A DNA stretch of 64,000 bases from Bacillota bacterium. GTDB taxonomy: Bacteria; Bacillota; Clostridia; Oscillospirales; Acutalibacteraceae. The notes beneath the pieces are model-generated. The model was not told the DNA's origin. It searched no databases and saw only the letters and a list, made by a program, of their open reading frames with translations. The position numbers were made by a program, and so were the translations under genes. The stretch covers positions 1 to 64,000 of the forward strand of contig JAEZFF010000014.1 in NCBI GenBank assembly GCA_023417635.1. The letters are read 5' to 3'. This document shows, piece by piece, positions 35,805 to 43,831 of the stretch (within the stretch, counting starts at the first letter, position 1; every line of letters starts with the position of its first letter).

Positions 35805-35855
35805 CGTGTCACTTCCTGTTCAAAAATTATGGTTTGTTAAATTTCATACGAATCT

Positions 35856-35885
35856 ATTATATACATATTCGGCCTTATTTTGCAA
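35856..35885 (-). promoter_or_regulatory. Sigma-A promoter for nfnAB
   Basis: TTGCAA (35885-35880) and TATAAT (35861-35856) with an 18-base spacer, minus strand, about 50 bases before nfnA. Confidence 0.72.
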
Positions 35886-35921
35886 ATTATTTTCTTTACA
35901 GTTTCCCTGCCATAAACGAGG

Positions 35922-35955
35922 GAAAACCGGGGTGGATCAAAATACCCACTCCGGT
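35922..35955 (-). terminator. Intrinsic terminator after spoIVA
   Basis: ACCGG-A-GTGG pairs with CCAC-C-CCGGT (35955-35926 read on the minus strand), one mismatch, followed by TTTTCCC. Confidence 0.75.
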
Positions 35956-35971
35956 TTTTTATTGAAGCTTT

Positions 35972-37450
35972 TTATAGGATAATACAAATTAGCCCATTAC
36001 AGCCTTCATTGATAATTCGTTCAATCGTTTCACGCACTTTTTCGCGTGCATCCTCCGGCATTCGCGTCAGTTTGTTATGCAGGCCTTCATTTACTAACTC
36101 GTGCAGACTCTTCCCAAAGATATTGGAGTCCCAAATCTGCGATGGATTTGATTCAAACTCTTTGAGGATAAAATCAATTAAATCCTGTGACTGCTGCTCA
36201 GAGCCAACGATTGGGGTGATTTCAGTCGTAATGCGCGTTTTCATCATATGAACGGAAGGGGCCGCAGCTTTCAGGCGGATTCCGTACCGCCCGCCCTGAT
36301 GGATAATTTCCGGCTCATCCAGCGTAAGTTCGTCTATGCCTGGCATAACAATTCCATAGCCGGTCTCCTCCGCATCCTGGTAAGCCGCGCTGATTTTGTC
36401 GTATGTTTTTTTCATATCGGCCATCTTCAGCATGCAGTCCATTAACGTGCCTTCATTGTTAATCTCAAGGCCCGTCTTTTCGCCTAAAACTTTATAGAAT
36501 AGATTTGGCTGGAGGCTGACCGCTATTCTTGCACACCCGGTGCCAAGGCTTATAGAGGCGGTTTTTGCCTGTGTTACATATTCACATGCACCCATTCCAG
36601 TCACAATTTTGTCAACATCACTTATTTTGAAGACGTTTTCTGCAGACTGGCGTATACAAGTATAAACTGCGCTGCGGAGCCAGTGATCCTTTTCCAGGGA
36701 AGAAATCCAGCGAGGCATTTCAAAACGGACTTCACGGATTGGAAATTCAAAAAGAATCTTTGCTAAAATGTTCTGAATTTCCGCTTCGTCCATGTTAAGG
36801 CAGTTAACCGCAAGTACAGGTACACTGTATTTTTCCTGAAGTCTTGCGCACAAGGCAGCCGCATCCTCCGTTGTTGGGTCTACACAGTTAACCAGAACAA
36901 TAAATGGTTTGTTGATTTTTTTCAGTTCATCTATGACACGCTCTTCCGCTTCCTCATATTCAGCGCGCGGAATGTCGCTGATGCTCCCATCTGTTGTAAT
37001 GACCAGACCAATGGTAGAATGCTCGGTAATAACCTTTTTTGTTCCGATTTCCGCCGCCATATTAAATGGAATTGGTTCATCGTACCAAGGCGTTTTAACC
37101 ATGCGCGGATTGTCGTTTTCAATATAGCCCAGCGCACTTGGAACGATATACCCTACGCAGTCAATCAACCGTACAGAAAAAGTAGCGCTGTCGTCAATGT
37201 GCACGGTAACCGCCTGCTCCGGTATGAACTTTGGCTCCGTGGTCATAATCGTCCGGCCGGCAGCAGACTGAGGCATCTCGTCGATCGCTCTTTCGCGGGT
37301 ATACTGAGAATCCATATTCGGCACGACAACGGTATCCATAAACCGCTTAATGAAAGTTGATTTGCCGGTCCTGACCGGGCCGACGACCCCTATGTAAATA
37401 TCCCCATTCGTGCGTTCGGAGATATCCCGGTAAATATTGTGTTCTTCCAT
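35972..37450 (-). CDS. spoIVA: Stage IV sporulation protein A (coat-assembly ATPase)
   Basis: 492 aa mother-cell protein that polymerises, using ATP, into the basement layer of the spore coat. The N-terminal P-loop is GPVRTGKST (24-32), with a Walker B-like region and sensor threonines in the next 150 residues. The long central region and the C-terminal end (RIINEGCNGLICIIL) match SpoIVA, the end being the segment that docks on SpoVM. Start ATG follows GGGGAGG. It lies just downstream of the sipL-like gene; both ends of the coat base are thus encoded side by side. A CATACAGT-type sigma-E -10-like element stands in the 67-base gap. Confidence 0.96.
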   Translation of the reverse strand: MEEHNIYRDISERTNGDIYIGVVGPVRTGKSTFIKRFMDTVVVPNMDSQYTRERAIDEMPQSAAGRTIMTTEPKFIPEQAVTVHIDDSATFSVRLIDCVGYIVPSALGYIENDNPRMVKTPWYDEPIPFNMAAEIGTKKVITEHSTIGLVITTDGSISDIPRAEYEEAEERVIDELKKINKPFIVLVNCVDPTTEDAAALCARLQEKYSVPVLAVNCLNMDEAEIQNILAKILFEFPIREVRFEMPRWISSLEKDHWLRSAVYTCIRQSAENVFKISDVDKIVTGMGACEYVTQAKTASISLGTGCARIAVSLQPNLFYKVLGEKTGLEINNEGTLMDCMLKMADMKKTYDKISAAYQDAEETGYGIVMPGIDELTLDEPEIIHQGGRYGIRLKAAAPSVHMMKTRITTEITPIVGSEQQSQDLIDFILKEFESNPSQIWDSNIFGKSLHELVNEGLHNKLTRMPEDAREKVRETIERIINEGCNGLICIIL

Positions 37451-37487
37451 TTTTGCCTCCCCTTCCGGCAGAGAATATTTCTGTTGG

Positions 37488-37495
37488 ACTGTATG
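37488..37495 (-). promoter_or_regulatory. Sigma-E -10-like element before spoIVA
   Basis: CATACAGT on the minus strand matches the sigma-E -10 consensus (CATACAnT) about 38 bases before spoIVA. The nearest -35-like ATAT is spaced too far (about 18 bases), so this is tentative. Confidence 0.35.
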
Positions 37496-37517
37496 ATATT
37501 TTCAGAGCCGATGTATA

Positions 37518-39050
37518 TCACATGGGAATTAGCAGCATCCCCCTGTTCTCAACAGCATCACCAGAAAGCCCGTTCTCTGCTTTAATCTCTTCTGCAGAGG
37601 TGCGGTATTCCCGCGCAATATTCCAAAGGCTTTCGCCTGCATCGGCAAAGTAAAGGCAAAGTGGAGCGTTCTCGTCACGCGAAAGCGGCTTGGTTTCATC
37701 AGCAGTAACTGCGGCAACCGCTTTGTAGCTGATACGCTGTAAAACCTCAGTGCGAATGCGGAGTTCTGTTTTAACTTCAATCCCAGTTCCGGAAATACGA
37801 TAGCTTACCGCACCAACGGAAACATCTGCGCTGCACTTCAGCTCTCCTGTAGAAGTACAGGGCATTTCATGGTCAAAATCAATCAGCCGCTCAAAATAGA
37901 ACGGGGTTCCTTCTGTGTTTAAAGCCAAAACGCACAGACTGTACTTGCCATTCAGTGTTATTTTTCCCTCGGCACCTTGTGCTTCTGCATTTGCCATTTC
38001 ACTCCAAACGTCAATGATTTTTCCGACCGGATTATCATCCATGCTGATTTCGGCCTTGTGTGTTAGGGAGTCCTTTAGAATTTCAGAAATGTTATCAAGT
38101 ACTTTTTGCTTCGCGTCAATGTTCAATTCATATTTTCTGGAATAAATATCGCTTACCAGTGAGGTTTCCTTTTTTTGGTACGCTTGTGCCGAAGCATGAA
38201 TCTTAATCTGCGTATCAAAGTAGAATTTTTCTCCGGAGTAGTCGCTCTTAATCTGTGCCTCTACCCCGGTGACCATAAGCCGTACCACGCAAAGGCTGTC
38301 GTCCGCAGCTCCTGCACAGTCGAGCATCTGTGTAAACGGAATAGAGTACTCCATTGTTTCCAGTGTGCTTGTTTCCCCTGCCGTCATATATAGGAATTTA
38401 ACGTTTGCCTCGCCTTTTGTCATGAGTTTACCGGAAGCTATTTTAAATTCCTGCAGATTTACATACGCATCTGCACGAACAATGGAATCAACAGGCGGCT
38501 TCCCCTGCCCTAGTTCCAGCACCTCGTCTACACTGAACTGCTGCTGTGCAAAACCCACCAGCTGGCTTATGGGAACCTGCAATTTTTGCTGCTCAATGTC
38601 ATCGCCCGCAACGTTGCTTACAATGTCTTCCTGGCCAGTAGAAATGACTTTGGCACAAAGGGAAAATGCACCGTGTACATTTAGACGGCGTGGGCTGGAA
38701 GCCCGGCAGTTTACATATTCTACACGCGGCGACGCAAGGATCAAAGCATTTTCAGACTGTTGTTTTAAAGCAATTTCAGCCGAGAAAGAATCATCCGTTT
38801 CGCAGCACCGGACGCACTTTCCATCAGGATCAAGATAAAAGATCTTTACGTCATAGCTGCCATCCAGCATTAAGCGATCTCCGGTAACACTCTGTGAGGA
38901 AATTTTCGGATAAATCTGGCACTTCAGGATTCGCTGAATATCAGGGCAATAGTCAGGAAGATTGATGTCTATGTCTACCGGCTGTTCCTGGCAGCCATCG
39001 AAAATGACTTCACCGACAGCAATCCTTTCGCGCTCAAGCATATAATCCAT
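37518..39050 (-). CDS. sipL: SipL-like SpoIVA-interacting protein (DUF3794 plus LysM)
   Basis: 510 aa protein with two or three DUF3794 (SipL/SPOCS) repeats, each starting with a short basic strand region (for example DINLPDYCPDIQRILKCQI near the start, and later repeats at about 185-300 and 330-440), and a C-terminal LysM domain (about 462-510, ADAGESLWNIAREYRTSAEE). In C. difficile SipL binds SpoIVA through its LysM domain and is needed for coat attachment. Length and domain order agree with SipL, and adjacency to spoIVA supports the name. Start ATG has AGGAGAG. Other DUF3794 proteins exist, so symbol use is based on the LysM end and neighbour. Confidence 0.85.
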   Translation of the reverse strand: MDYMLERERIAVGEVIFDGCQEQPVDIDINLPDYCPDIQRILKCQIYPKISSQSVTGDRLMLDGSYDVKIFYLDPDGKCVRCCETDDSFSAEIALKQQSENALILASPRVEYVNCRASSPRRLNVHGAFSLCAKVISTGQEDIVSNVAGDDIEQQKLQVPISQLVGFAQQQFSVDEVLELGQGKPPVDSIVRADAYVNLQEFKIASGKLMTKGEANVKFLYMTAGETSTLETMEYSIPFTQMLDCAGAADDSLCVVRLMVTGVEAQIKSDYSGEKFYFDTQIKIHASAQAYQKKETSLVSDIYSRKYELNIDAKQKVLDNISEILKDSLTHKAEISMDDNPVGKIIDVWSEMANAEAQGAEGKITLNGKYSLCVLALNTEGTPFYFERLIDFDHEMPCTSTGELKCSADVSVGAVSYRISGTGIEVKTELRIRTEVLQRISYKAVAAVTADETKPLSRDENAPLCLYFADAGESLWNIAREYRTSAEEIKAENGLSGDAVENRGMLLIPM

Positions 39051-39120
39051 AAAGGTCTCTCCTTTTCCTGTTTCTAAGTAATGGTATTCGAAACTCGTCT
39101 GATTTATTACCCACAGACAG

Positions 39121-39154
39121 AAAAAAAGCGGAGCGGTTTTAAAAAACCGTTCCG
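39121..39154 (-). terminator. Intrinsic terminator after spoVM
   Basis: On the minus strand a stem CGGAACGGTTTT with AAAACCGCTCCG (39154-39129, one mismatch) is followed by CTTTTTTTCTG. It ends the long yicC-to-spoVM unit. Confidence 0.84.
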
Positions 39155-39193
39155 TTTAGGAAAAGGATCTGCTATTTATTTGCAGCCATGTCT

Positions 39194-39274
39194 TTATTGC
39201 TCTTTTTTAATATTAAACATCTTCCGCAGAACAAAGCTCCAGAACTTTGAACCCTTTACAACAACCACTTTCAT
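39194..39274 (-). CDS. spoVM: Stage V sporulation protein M (26-residue membrane-curvature peptide)
   Basis: Reads MKVVVVKGSKFWSFVLRKMF then NIKKEQ: a 26 aa amphipathic helix with basic and hydrophobic faces, the size and pattern of SpoVM, which senses the convex forespore membrane and recruits SpoIVA. The ATG has GGAGG eight bases upstream. It is at the place this gene occupies in B. subtilis, downstream of thiN in the prpC-prkC-rsgA-thiN series. The sequence differs from the Bacillus peptide, but the clostridial form with KVVVVK at the start is expected. Confidence 0.9.
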   Translation of the reverse strand: MKVVVVKGSKFWSFVLRKMFNIKKEQ

Positions 39275-39299
39275 AGTACAGACCTCCATTAAGTATTGT

Positions 39300-39461
39300 T
39301 CAGCATCGATTGAGAAGGGCAATGCCCAGTGCAATCATGATAACTGCCGCAACAAAAAGGATAAATCCAACGGGGCAGAAGCAAGAAATTGCAAGCCCAA
39401 CTCCGAAAACAACGCAGTAGCGGGGCCATGTGATTCTGCCACAGTTTCTGCGATTCCACAT
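39300..39461 (-). CDS. Small hydrophobic protein between thiN and spoVM
   Basis: Probable 53 aa protein from the ATG at 39461 (MWNRRNCGRITWPRYCVVFG), with a basic, Cys-containing start and one or two membrane segments (ISCFCPVGFILFVAAVIMIA). AAGGCGG lies eleven bases before the ATG. The frame is open farther upstream to 39539, but those codons lack a site. I do not recognise a family. Its place inside the operon, just upstream of spoVM by 25 bases, suggests it is translated; a role at the membrane, perhaps in sporulation, is only inference. Confidence 0.55.
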   Translation of the reverse strand: MWNRRNCGRITWPRYCVVFGVGLAISCFCPVGFILFVAAVIMIALGIALLNRC

Positions 39462-39542
39462 ATTATTCCGCACCGCCTTTGCTTCGCTTTTTGCGATTAT
39501 TACAGTATATACACCATAAAGCAATCGTGTGCAGAACAATAT

Positions 39543-40178
39543 TTACTGCTGAACAATTACAAGTGCGCACCCGTTGTGCAGGGTAACCTGTGTAACATCA
39601 TCCAAAATGCGGTTACTTACGCCAAGCGGAATATCCGAATACAAAATTGCATGATTAAGCGGGTACTGCAGGCCGGTATAGGAAACTTCGCAGGAAGCGC
39701 AGCCAAACGGAAAGACCGAAAGTGTTGCATCTTTCATATCTCTTAGAGTCAGCCGACCACCATTCAGCATAAAAAATTGCCGGGAACCATCTTGTATCAC
39801 GGCTTTGTAGCCTTGCTTACTTAAGTGCTGCAAAACACTGAGGCTCGCAATCGAATGGTCGAATCGTTCGCCGCCGATTACCCCATAAAGCTCAAATACA
39901 TGGCATCCACGGCGAAGGCCTTCTTTTGCCGCTGCAAGTGTGTCAGTATCATCTTTCTCAACCGGAAGACACACAGTTTCTATATCATCGGGAAGCGGGT
40001 TCTGTACCGAATCGAAGTCGCCAATGAGTAAATCCGGCCGAATTCCAAATTTGGCGGCATTGTCATAACCGCCGTCAGCGCAGATTACAAGGCGTTTCCG
40101 CAAATCAATGTCTTGGAACGGATTTTCTTCCAGCGGAACAGCGCCGATAATGGTACAGATGTATTTTAATTCTTCCAT
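39543..40178 (-). CDS. thiN: Thiamine diphosphokinase
   Basis: Transfers pyrophosphate from ATP to thiamine, making thiamine diphosphate. 211 aa, two-domain TPK fold. Substrate and metal residues lie in VICADGGYDNAAKFG, PDLLIGDFDSV, EKDDTDTLAAAKEGLRRG and IGGERFDHSIASLSVL. The C-terminal beta domain follows. The start overlaps the rsgA end by 13 bases and has AGAGAAG before it. In B. subtilis rpe lies between rsgA and thiN; here it is absent. Confidence 0.96.
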   Translation of the reverse strand: MEELKYICTIIGAVPLEENPFQDIDLRKRLVICADGGYDNAAKFGIRPDLLIGDFDSVQNPLPDDIETVCLPVEKDDTDTLAAAKEGLRRGCHVFELYGVIGGERFDHSIASLSVLQHLSKQGYKAVIQDGSRQFFMLNGGRLTLRDMKDATLSVFPFGCASCEVSYTGLQYPLNHAILYSDIPLGVSNRILDDVTQVTLHNGCALVIVQQ

Positions 40179-41053
40179 GATTTCTTCTCTTTCATCTCCC
40201 GAAAAAATTCAACATAACTCTTATGCCGAGACAGGCTAATCTTCCCCTCGTGAACAGCTTCTAACACTGCGCAGCCTGTTTCGCAGGTATGGGTGCAGGA
40301 AGTAAACCGACAGTGCCCCAAGTATGGAAGGAACTCACGGAAGCAATATGGAAGGTTTTCTTTTGTTACTGCACGAAAGAAATCTGCATTCAAAGAAGAA
40401 AAGCCGGGTGTGTCAATTACATACCCTCCATCTTTCAGTTTCAGAAGCTCTACTTGTCGTGTGGTATGCCTGCCCCGCCCTAATTTATGGCTGATTTCAC
40501 CAGTCTGCAGACTTAGACCATGAAACATACTGTTCAGCAAAGTGGATTTCCCGACTCCGGAATTTCCGGTAAGAGCTGTTACTTTGCCAGAAAATATTTT
40601 TTCTGTCTCAGCAACTCCCTCTCCGCTTACTGAAGAAACACAAAAAAGCCGAATCCCGGCCTTTCCGTAAATTTTGGAAAGTGGTTCGGCACTTTGAAGG
40701 TCCGCCTTAGAAATAACAAGCACCGGTTCAACCCCGACAGCCTCAGCTTCAGCTGTCATGCGGTCAATCACAAGAGAATTTGGTACAGGCTCACAGGTAG
40801 AAACAACAATAACCAACTGGTCAATGTTTGCAACCGGTGGCCGCAGCAAGGAATTCCGGCGAGGCATGATTTCTTCTATTTCACCAGTGCCATCCTGAGA
40901 AACACGAATCTTAACATGGTCACCAGCAAGGGGCGTCAAACCCTTTTTTCGAAAAATTCCCCTTGCATGGCACTCTTCAATACCATCCGGTGTTTCCACA
41001 TAATAAAAGCCGCCAATTCCCTTTCGAATCAAACCATCTAAATAATCTCTCAT
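40166..41053 (-). CDS. rsgA: Ribosome small subunit-dependent GTPase A
   Basis: Circularly permuted GTPase (about 295 aa) that checks late 30S assembly. The OB fold starts with IRKGIGGFYYVETPDG. The G motifs are permuted: G4 VLVISKADL, then G1 ALTGNSGVGKSTLLNSMF, G3 IDTPGFSS, and a C-terminal zinc knuckle (CRFTSCTHTCETGCAVLEAV). The ATG at 41053 (MRDYLDGLIRKG) lies ten bases after the prkC stop and fits the family; a longer frame would overlap prkC by 80 bases. The kinase PrkC, just upstream, is known to phosphorylate this GTPase in B. subtilis. Confidence 0.95.
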   Translation of the reverse strand: MRDYLDGLIRKGIGGFYYVETPDGIEECHARGIFRKKGLTPLAGDHVKIRVSQDGTGEIEEIMPRRNSLLRPPVANIDQLVIVVSTCEPVPNSLVIDRMTAEAEAVGVEPVLVISKADLQSAEPLSKIYGKAGIRLFCVSSVSGEGVAETEKIFSGKVTALTGNSGVGKSTLLNSMFHGLSLQTGEISHKLGRGRHTTRQVELLKLKDGGYVIDTPGFSSLNADFFRAVTKENLPYCFREFLPYLGHCRFTSCTHTCETGCAVLEAVHEGKISLSRHKSYVEFFREMKEKKSWKN

Positions 41054-41063
41054 ATCTGCCGGC

Positions 41064-43079
41064 TCATGGATTTTTCTTACTGGTCGTTTGGCTGCTTGAT
41101 CCGTTACCTGAGCTGCCTGAGTTATATGGATAGGAATTTTCAAGTTTTGGCTTCCCTGTATTAAAATTAAGCGTATAAATGCGGTATTTGCTGTTGTCCA
41201 GCGTAATCACAAGACTATGCGTTCCGGTATAATTGGAATAGGTCAGCTGCGTTGTCGGGTTATAAGTGGAATTGACCGTCAATGTTTTATCAAGACTTCC
41301 ATCCAGATAAGCCCTTAAGACAATATCATGCGACACACCCTTTGGAAGGTCTACATAAACATCTACCGCTTTAGAAGAAGCATTTCCGGAACTTACCGTT
41401 AAGTTCACTTTTGTTCCTTTGTCTGCTTTAACACCATTGAGCGGATCAGTAGAAAGAACAATGTCTTTTGCTTTCCCACTGTCATCCTCATATTTTTTCT
41501 GGCCAACTGTAAGTCCAGCTGCTATAATTTTGGATTCTGCATCTGAAAGCGTATCACCGGAAACATCCGGAACAGCAACTTTCTGGTCCACTTTTCCGGA
41601 ACTGACATAAACCTTAACTCCGCTTCCTTTTGCAACCTGGGTCCCTGCTACAGGGTCTGTACTGACAACACTGCCTTCCGAAATATTGTCATCTGCAACT
41701 GTGCTGATTGTATACTTTAAGCCAAGGCCATCCAAAGCTGCCGTGGCTTCATCCTTTGACTTGTTCGTTAGGTCCGGCATAGAAACTTTTTCACCGCCTG
41801 AACTTACCACAAGCGTTACATCCGCGTTTGATTTCACCGTAATATTTGCTTTTGGCGTCTGCGATAGGATAGTGCCAACCGGATGGTCGGCATCTGCCTT
41901 GTCTTCTTTTTTAAATTTGAAGGAGTACGAAGGTGAGCTGGAATTTACAACGTCATTATACATTTTGCCAACAAAATTCGGCATCGGAATATCGGTCGGC
42001 TTGGACCCATTGCCTTTTGTAAAAGCAAAAATGGCAATTGCAATGACGACGATAAGGAAAGCCGCAGCAATACCGGCAATTATAAAAAGAGATTTCCGCT
42101 TTTTTTTCTTTGCCGGGGCATGGTCCGCCTCTTCTACATAGTCGTAATTATCGTTATAATAAGGCTGCTCTGTGTTTTTTGTGGAACCAATTGCATCAAT
42201 ATATTTCGTCGGTTTCTCATCAATAAAATATTTATACTGAAAACGTGCGCTTGGGTTACGACGGAATTCTTCAATATCGCGCAGCATTTCCGCAGCCGAC
42301 TGGTAGCGCTGCTTTGGATCTTTCTGCATTGCCTTCAGAGTGATTTCTTCCAACCCTTCCGGGATGGTGGAATCAATATCGCGCAGAGGTTTCGGATCTG
42401 TTTGGAGCTGCATAATAGCAACCGAAACGGCATTGTCTGCTTCAAACGGCAGGCGGCCGGTCAGCATCTCATAAAGCATAACGCCAACGGAATAAATATC
42501 GGTTTTTTCGTCTGTATAGTCGCCGCGAGCCTGTTCCGGTGCAATATAGTGTACGGAGCCAATCGCTTTGTCCGTCATTGTGCGGGTTTCATTGTGCGAA
42601 AAACGCGCTATACCAAAGTCTGTAACTTTTATTGTTCCATCCTGCAGCAGCATGATATTCTGCGGCTTTATGTCACGGTGTACAATACCTTTACCATGTG
42701 CATGCTCCAACGCACGCAGAATCTGAACAATAAAATGGAGAGCCTCTTTCCATTTGATCTGCTTCTGCTGGTCAAGGTATTCCTTCAGCGTAATGCCATC
42801 AATATATTCTTCTACAATATACTGGATGCGGTCGCCAATGCTAACGTCGTAGACTTTAACAATATTGGGGTGTGAAAGTATGGCAATCGCTTTTGACTCA
42901 TTGCGGAAGCGACGTAGGAATTCAGCATTCTGCGAAAATTCATCTTTCAGAATTTTAACGGCGACCGTCCTGTCATCAATCGTATCGTAAGCACGGTAAA
43001 CTACAGCCATTCCACCTACACCGATGACCTCGTGGATTTCATAACGGCCGTCCAGACGCTTTCCCGTATACTTATCCAT
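41064..43079 (-). CDS. prkC: Serine/threonine kinase PrkC with PASTA repeats
   Basis: 671 aa Hanks-type receptor kinase that senses muropeptides or lipid II; in Bacillus it acts in germination and stationary-phase control. Kinase domain about 1-275: glycine loop VIGVGGMAVVYRA, K42 in VAVKIL, HRDIKPQN with D136, DFG 154-156, and YIAPEQ. One membrane segment (331-353) follows a basic KKKKRK run. Three PASTA repeats (about 362-430, 431-498, 499-567) face outside. A further beta domain ends the protein, with a Ser/Thr/Asn-rich tail. Paired with phosphatase prpC eleven bases upstream. Confidence 0.97.
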   Translation of the reverse strand: MDKYTGKRLDGRYEIHEVIGVGGMAVVYRAYDTIDDRTVAVKILKDEFSQNAEFLRRFRNESKAIAILSHPNIVKVYDVSIGDRIQYIVEEYIDGITLKEYLDQQKQIKWKEALHFIVQILRALEHAHGKGIVHRDIKPQNIMLLQDGTIKVTDFGIARFSHNETRTMTDKAIGSVHYIAPEQARGDYTDEKTDIYSVGVMLYEMLTGRLPFEADNAVSVAIMQLQTDPKPLRDIDSTIPEGLEEITLKAMQKDPKQRYQSAAEMLRDIEEFRRNPSARFQYKYFIDEKPTKYIDAIGSTKNTEQPYYNDNYDYVEEADHAPAKKKKRKSLFIIAGIAAAFLIVVIAIAIFAFTKGNGSKPTDIPMPNFVGKMYNDVVNSSSPSYSFKFKKEDKADADHPVGTILSQTPKANITVKSNADVTLVVSSGGEKVSMPDLTNKSKDEATAALDGLGLKYTISTVADDNISEGSVVSTDPVAGTQVAKGSGVKVYVSSGKVDQKVAVPDVSGDTLSDAESKIIAAGLTVGQKKYEDDSGKAKDIVLSTDPLNGVKADKGTKVNLTVSSGNASSKAVDVYVDLPKGVSHDIVLRAYLDGSLDKTLTVNSTYNPTTQLTYSNYTGTHSLVITLDNSKYRIYTLNFNTGKPKLENSYPYNSGSSGNGSSSQTTSKKNP

Positions 43080-43090
43080 GTTATCGCTCC

Positions 43091-43831
43091 TTAAATGGCT
43101 TGATCTTCAAGAACAACGACAGTAATATTGTCGCCGCCCCCCGCACTTTTTGCAAGCGCAACAAGCTTTTCCGTAAATTCTTTTCCACTGTACTGCCGTG
43201 CCAAATCTAAAATCTGCTGTTCTTCCACATAATTGGTAAGCCCATCTGTGCAGATAAGCAGCCGGCATCCTTTGGGCGCAGGAATTTCACTGTAGTCTAT
43301 ACGAAGAGAAGCTTCCACGCCAAGCGCTCTTGTAATAATGTTTTTTTGTGGATGAATTCGCGCCTGCTGCTCGGTTAAGTCGCCTTTATCCACCATTTCC
43401 TGTACCATGGAGTGGTCTGTAGTCAGACGGTGTATTTCATCAGCAGAAAGCAGGTAGGCACGGCTGTCACCAGCATGTGCAACATGTATGAGTGAATCGG
43501 AAATAATAACGGCAACAACCGTCGTACCCATTCCGGTCAGACTCACATCATTTCCTGCCATATTATGCACTGCCTCATTTGCCTGCGTAACGGCAAGTGC
43601 AATCAGTTCCCGAATTGCATCGCTGTCCATGCCTTCATGGTAACCGGAAAGTATGGTTTCCGAAATTTTAGCCACAGCTGTATTGCTTGCTACATTTCCG
43701 CCATTTACACCGCCCATGCCGTCACAGACAACAGCCCATGCGGCATTCTGTGAAAAAGTGCCGCAGCGGCAGGCATCTTCATTCAATTTTCTGATAAGGC
43801 CAATATCGCTTTGACTGAATGCTCTAAACAT
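43091..43831 (-). CDS. prpC: PP2C-type protein phosphatase PrpC (Stp)
   Basis: Mn-dependent Ser/Thr phosphatase, about 246 aa, that reverses PrkC phosphorylation. PP2C motifs: RKLNEDACRCGT, VCDGMGGVNGGNVAS with the metal aspartate, THVAHAGDSRAYLL-type strand reading HVAHAGDSRAYLL, LTTDHSMVQEMVDKG and GGGDNITVVVL. The ATG at 43831 (MFRAFSQSDIG) overlaps the rlmN stop by eight bases and has GGAGG six bases before; the longer frame would run deep into rlmN. Confidence 0.96.
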   Translation of the reverse strand: MFRAFSQSDIGLIRKLNEDACRCGTFSQNAAWAVVCDGMGGVNGGNVASNTAVAKISETILSGYHEGMDSDAIRELIALAVTQANEAVHNMAGNDVSLTGMGTTVVAVIISDSLIHVAHAGDSRAYLLSADEIHRLTTDHSMVQEMVDKGDLTEQQARIHPQKNIITRALGVEASLRIDYSEIPAPKGCRLLICTDGLTNYVEEQQILDLARQYSGKEFTEKLVALAKSAGGGDNITVVVLEDQAI

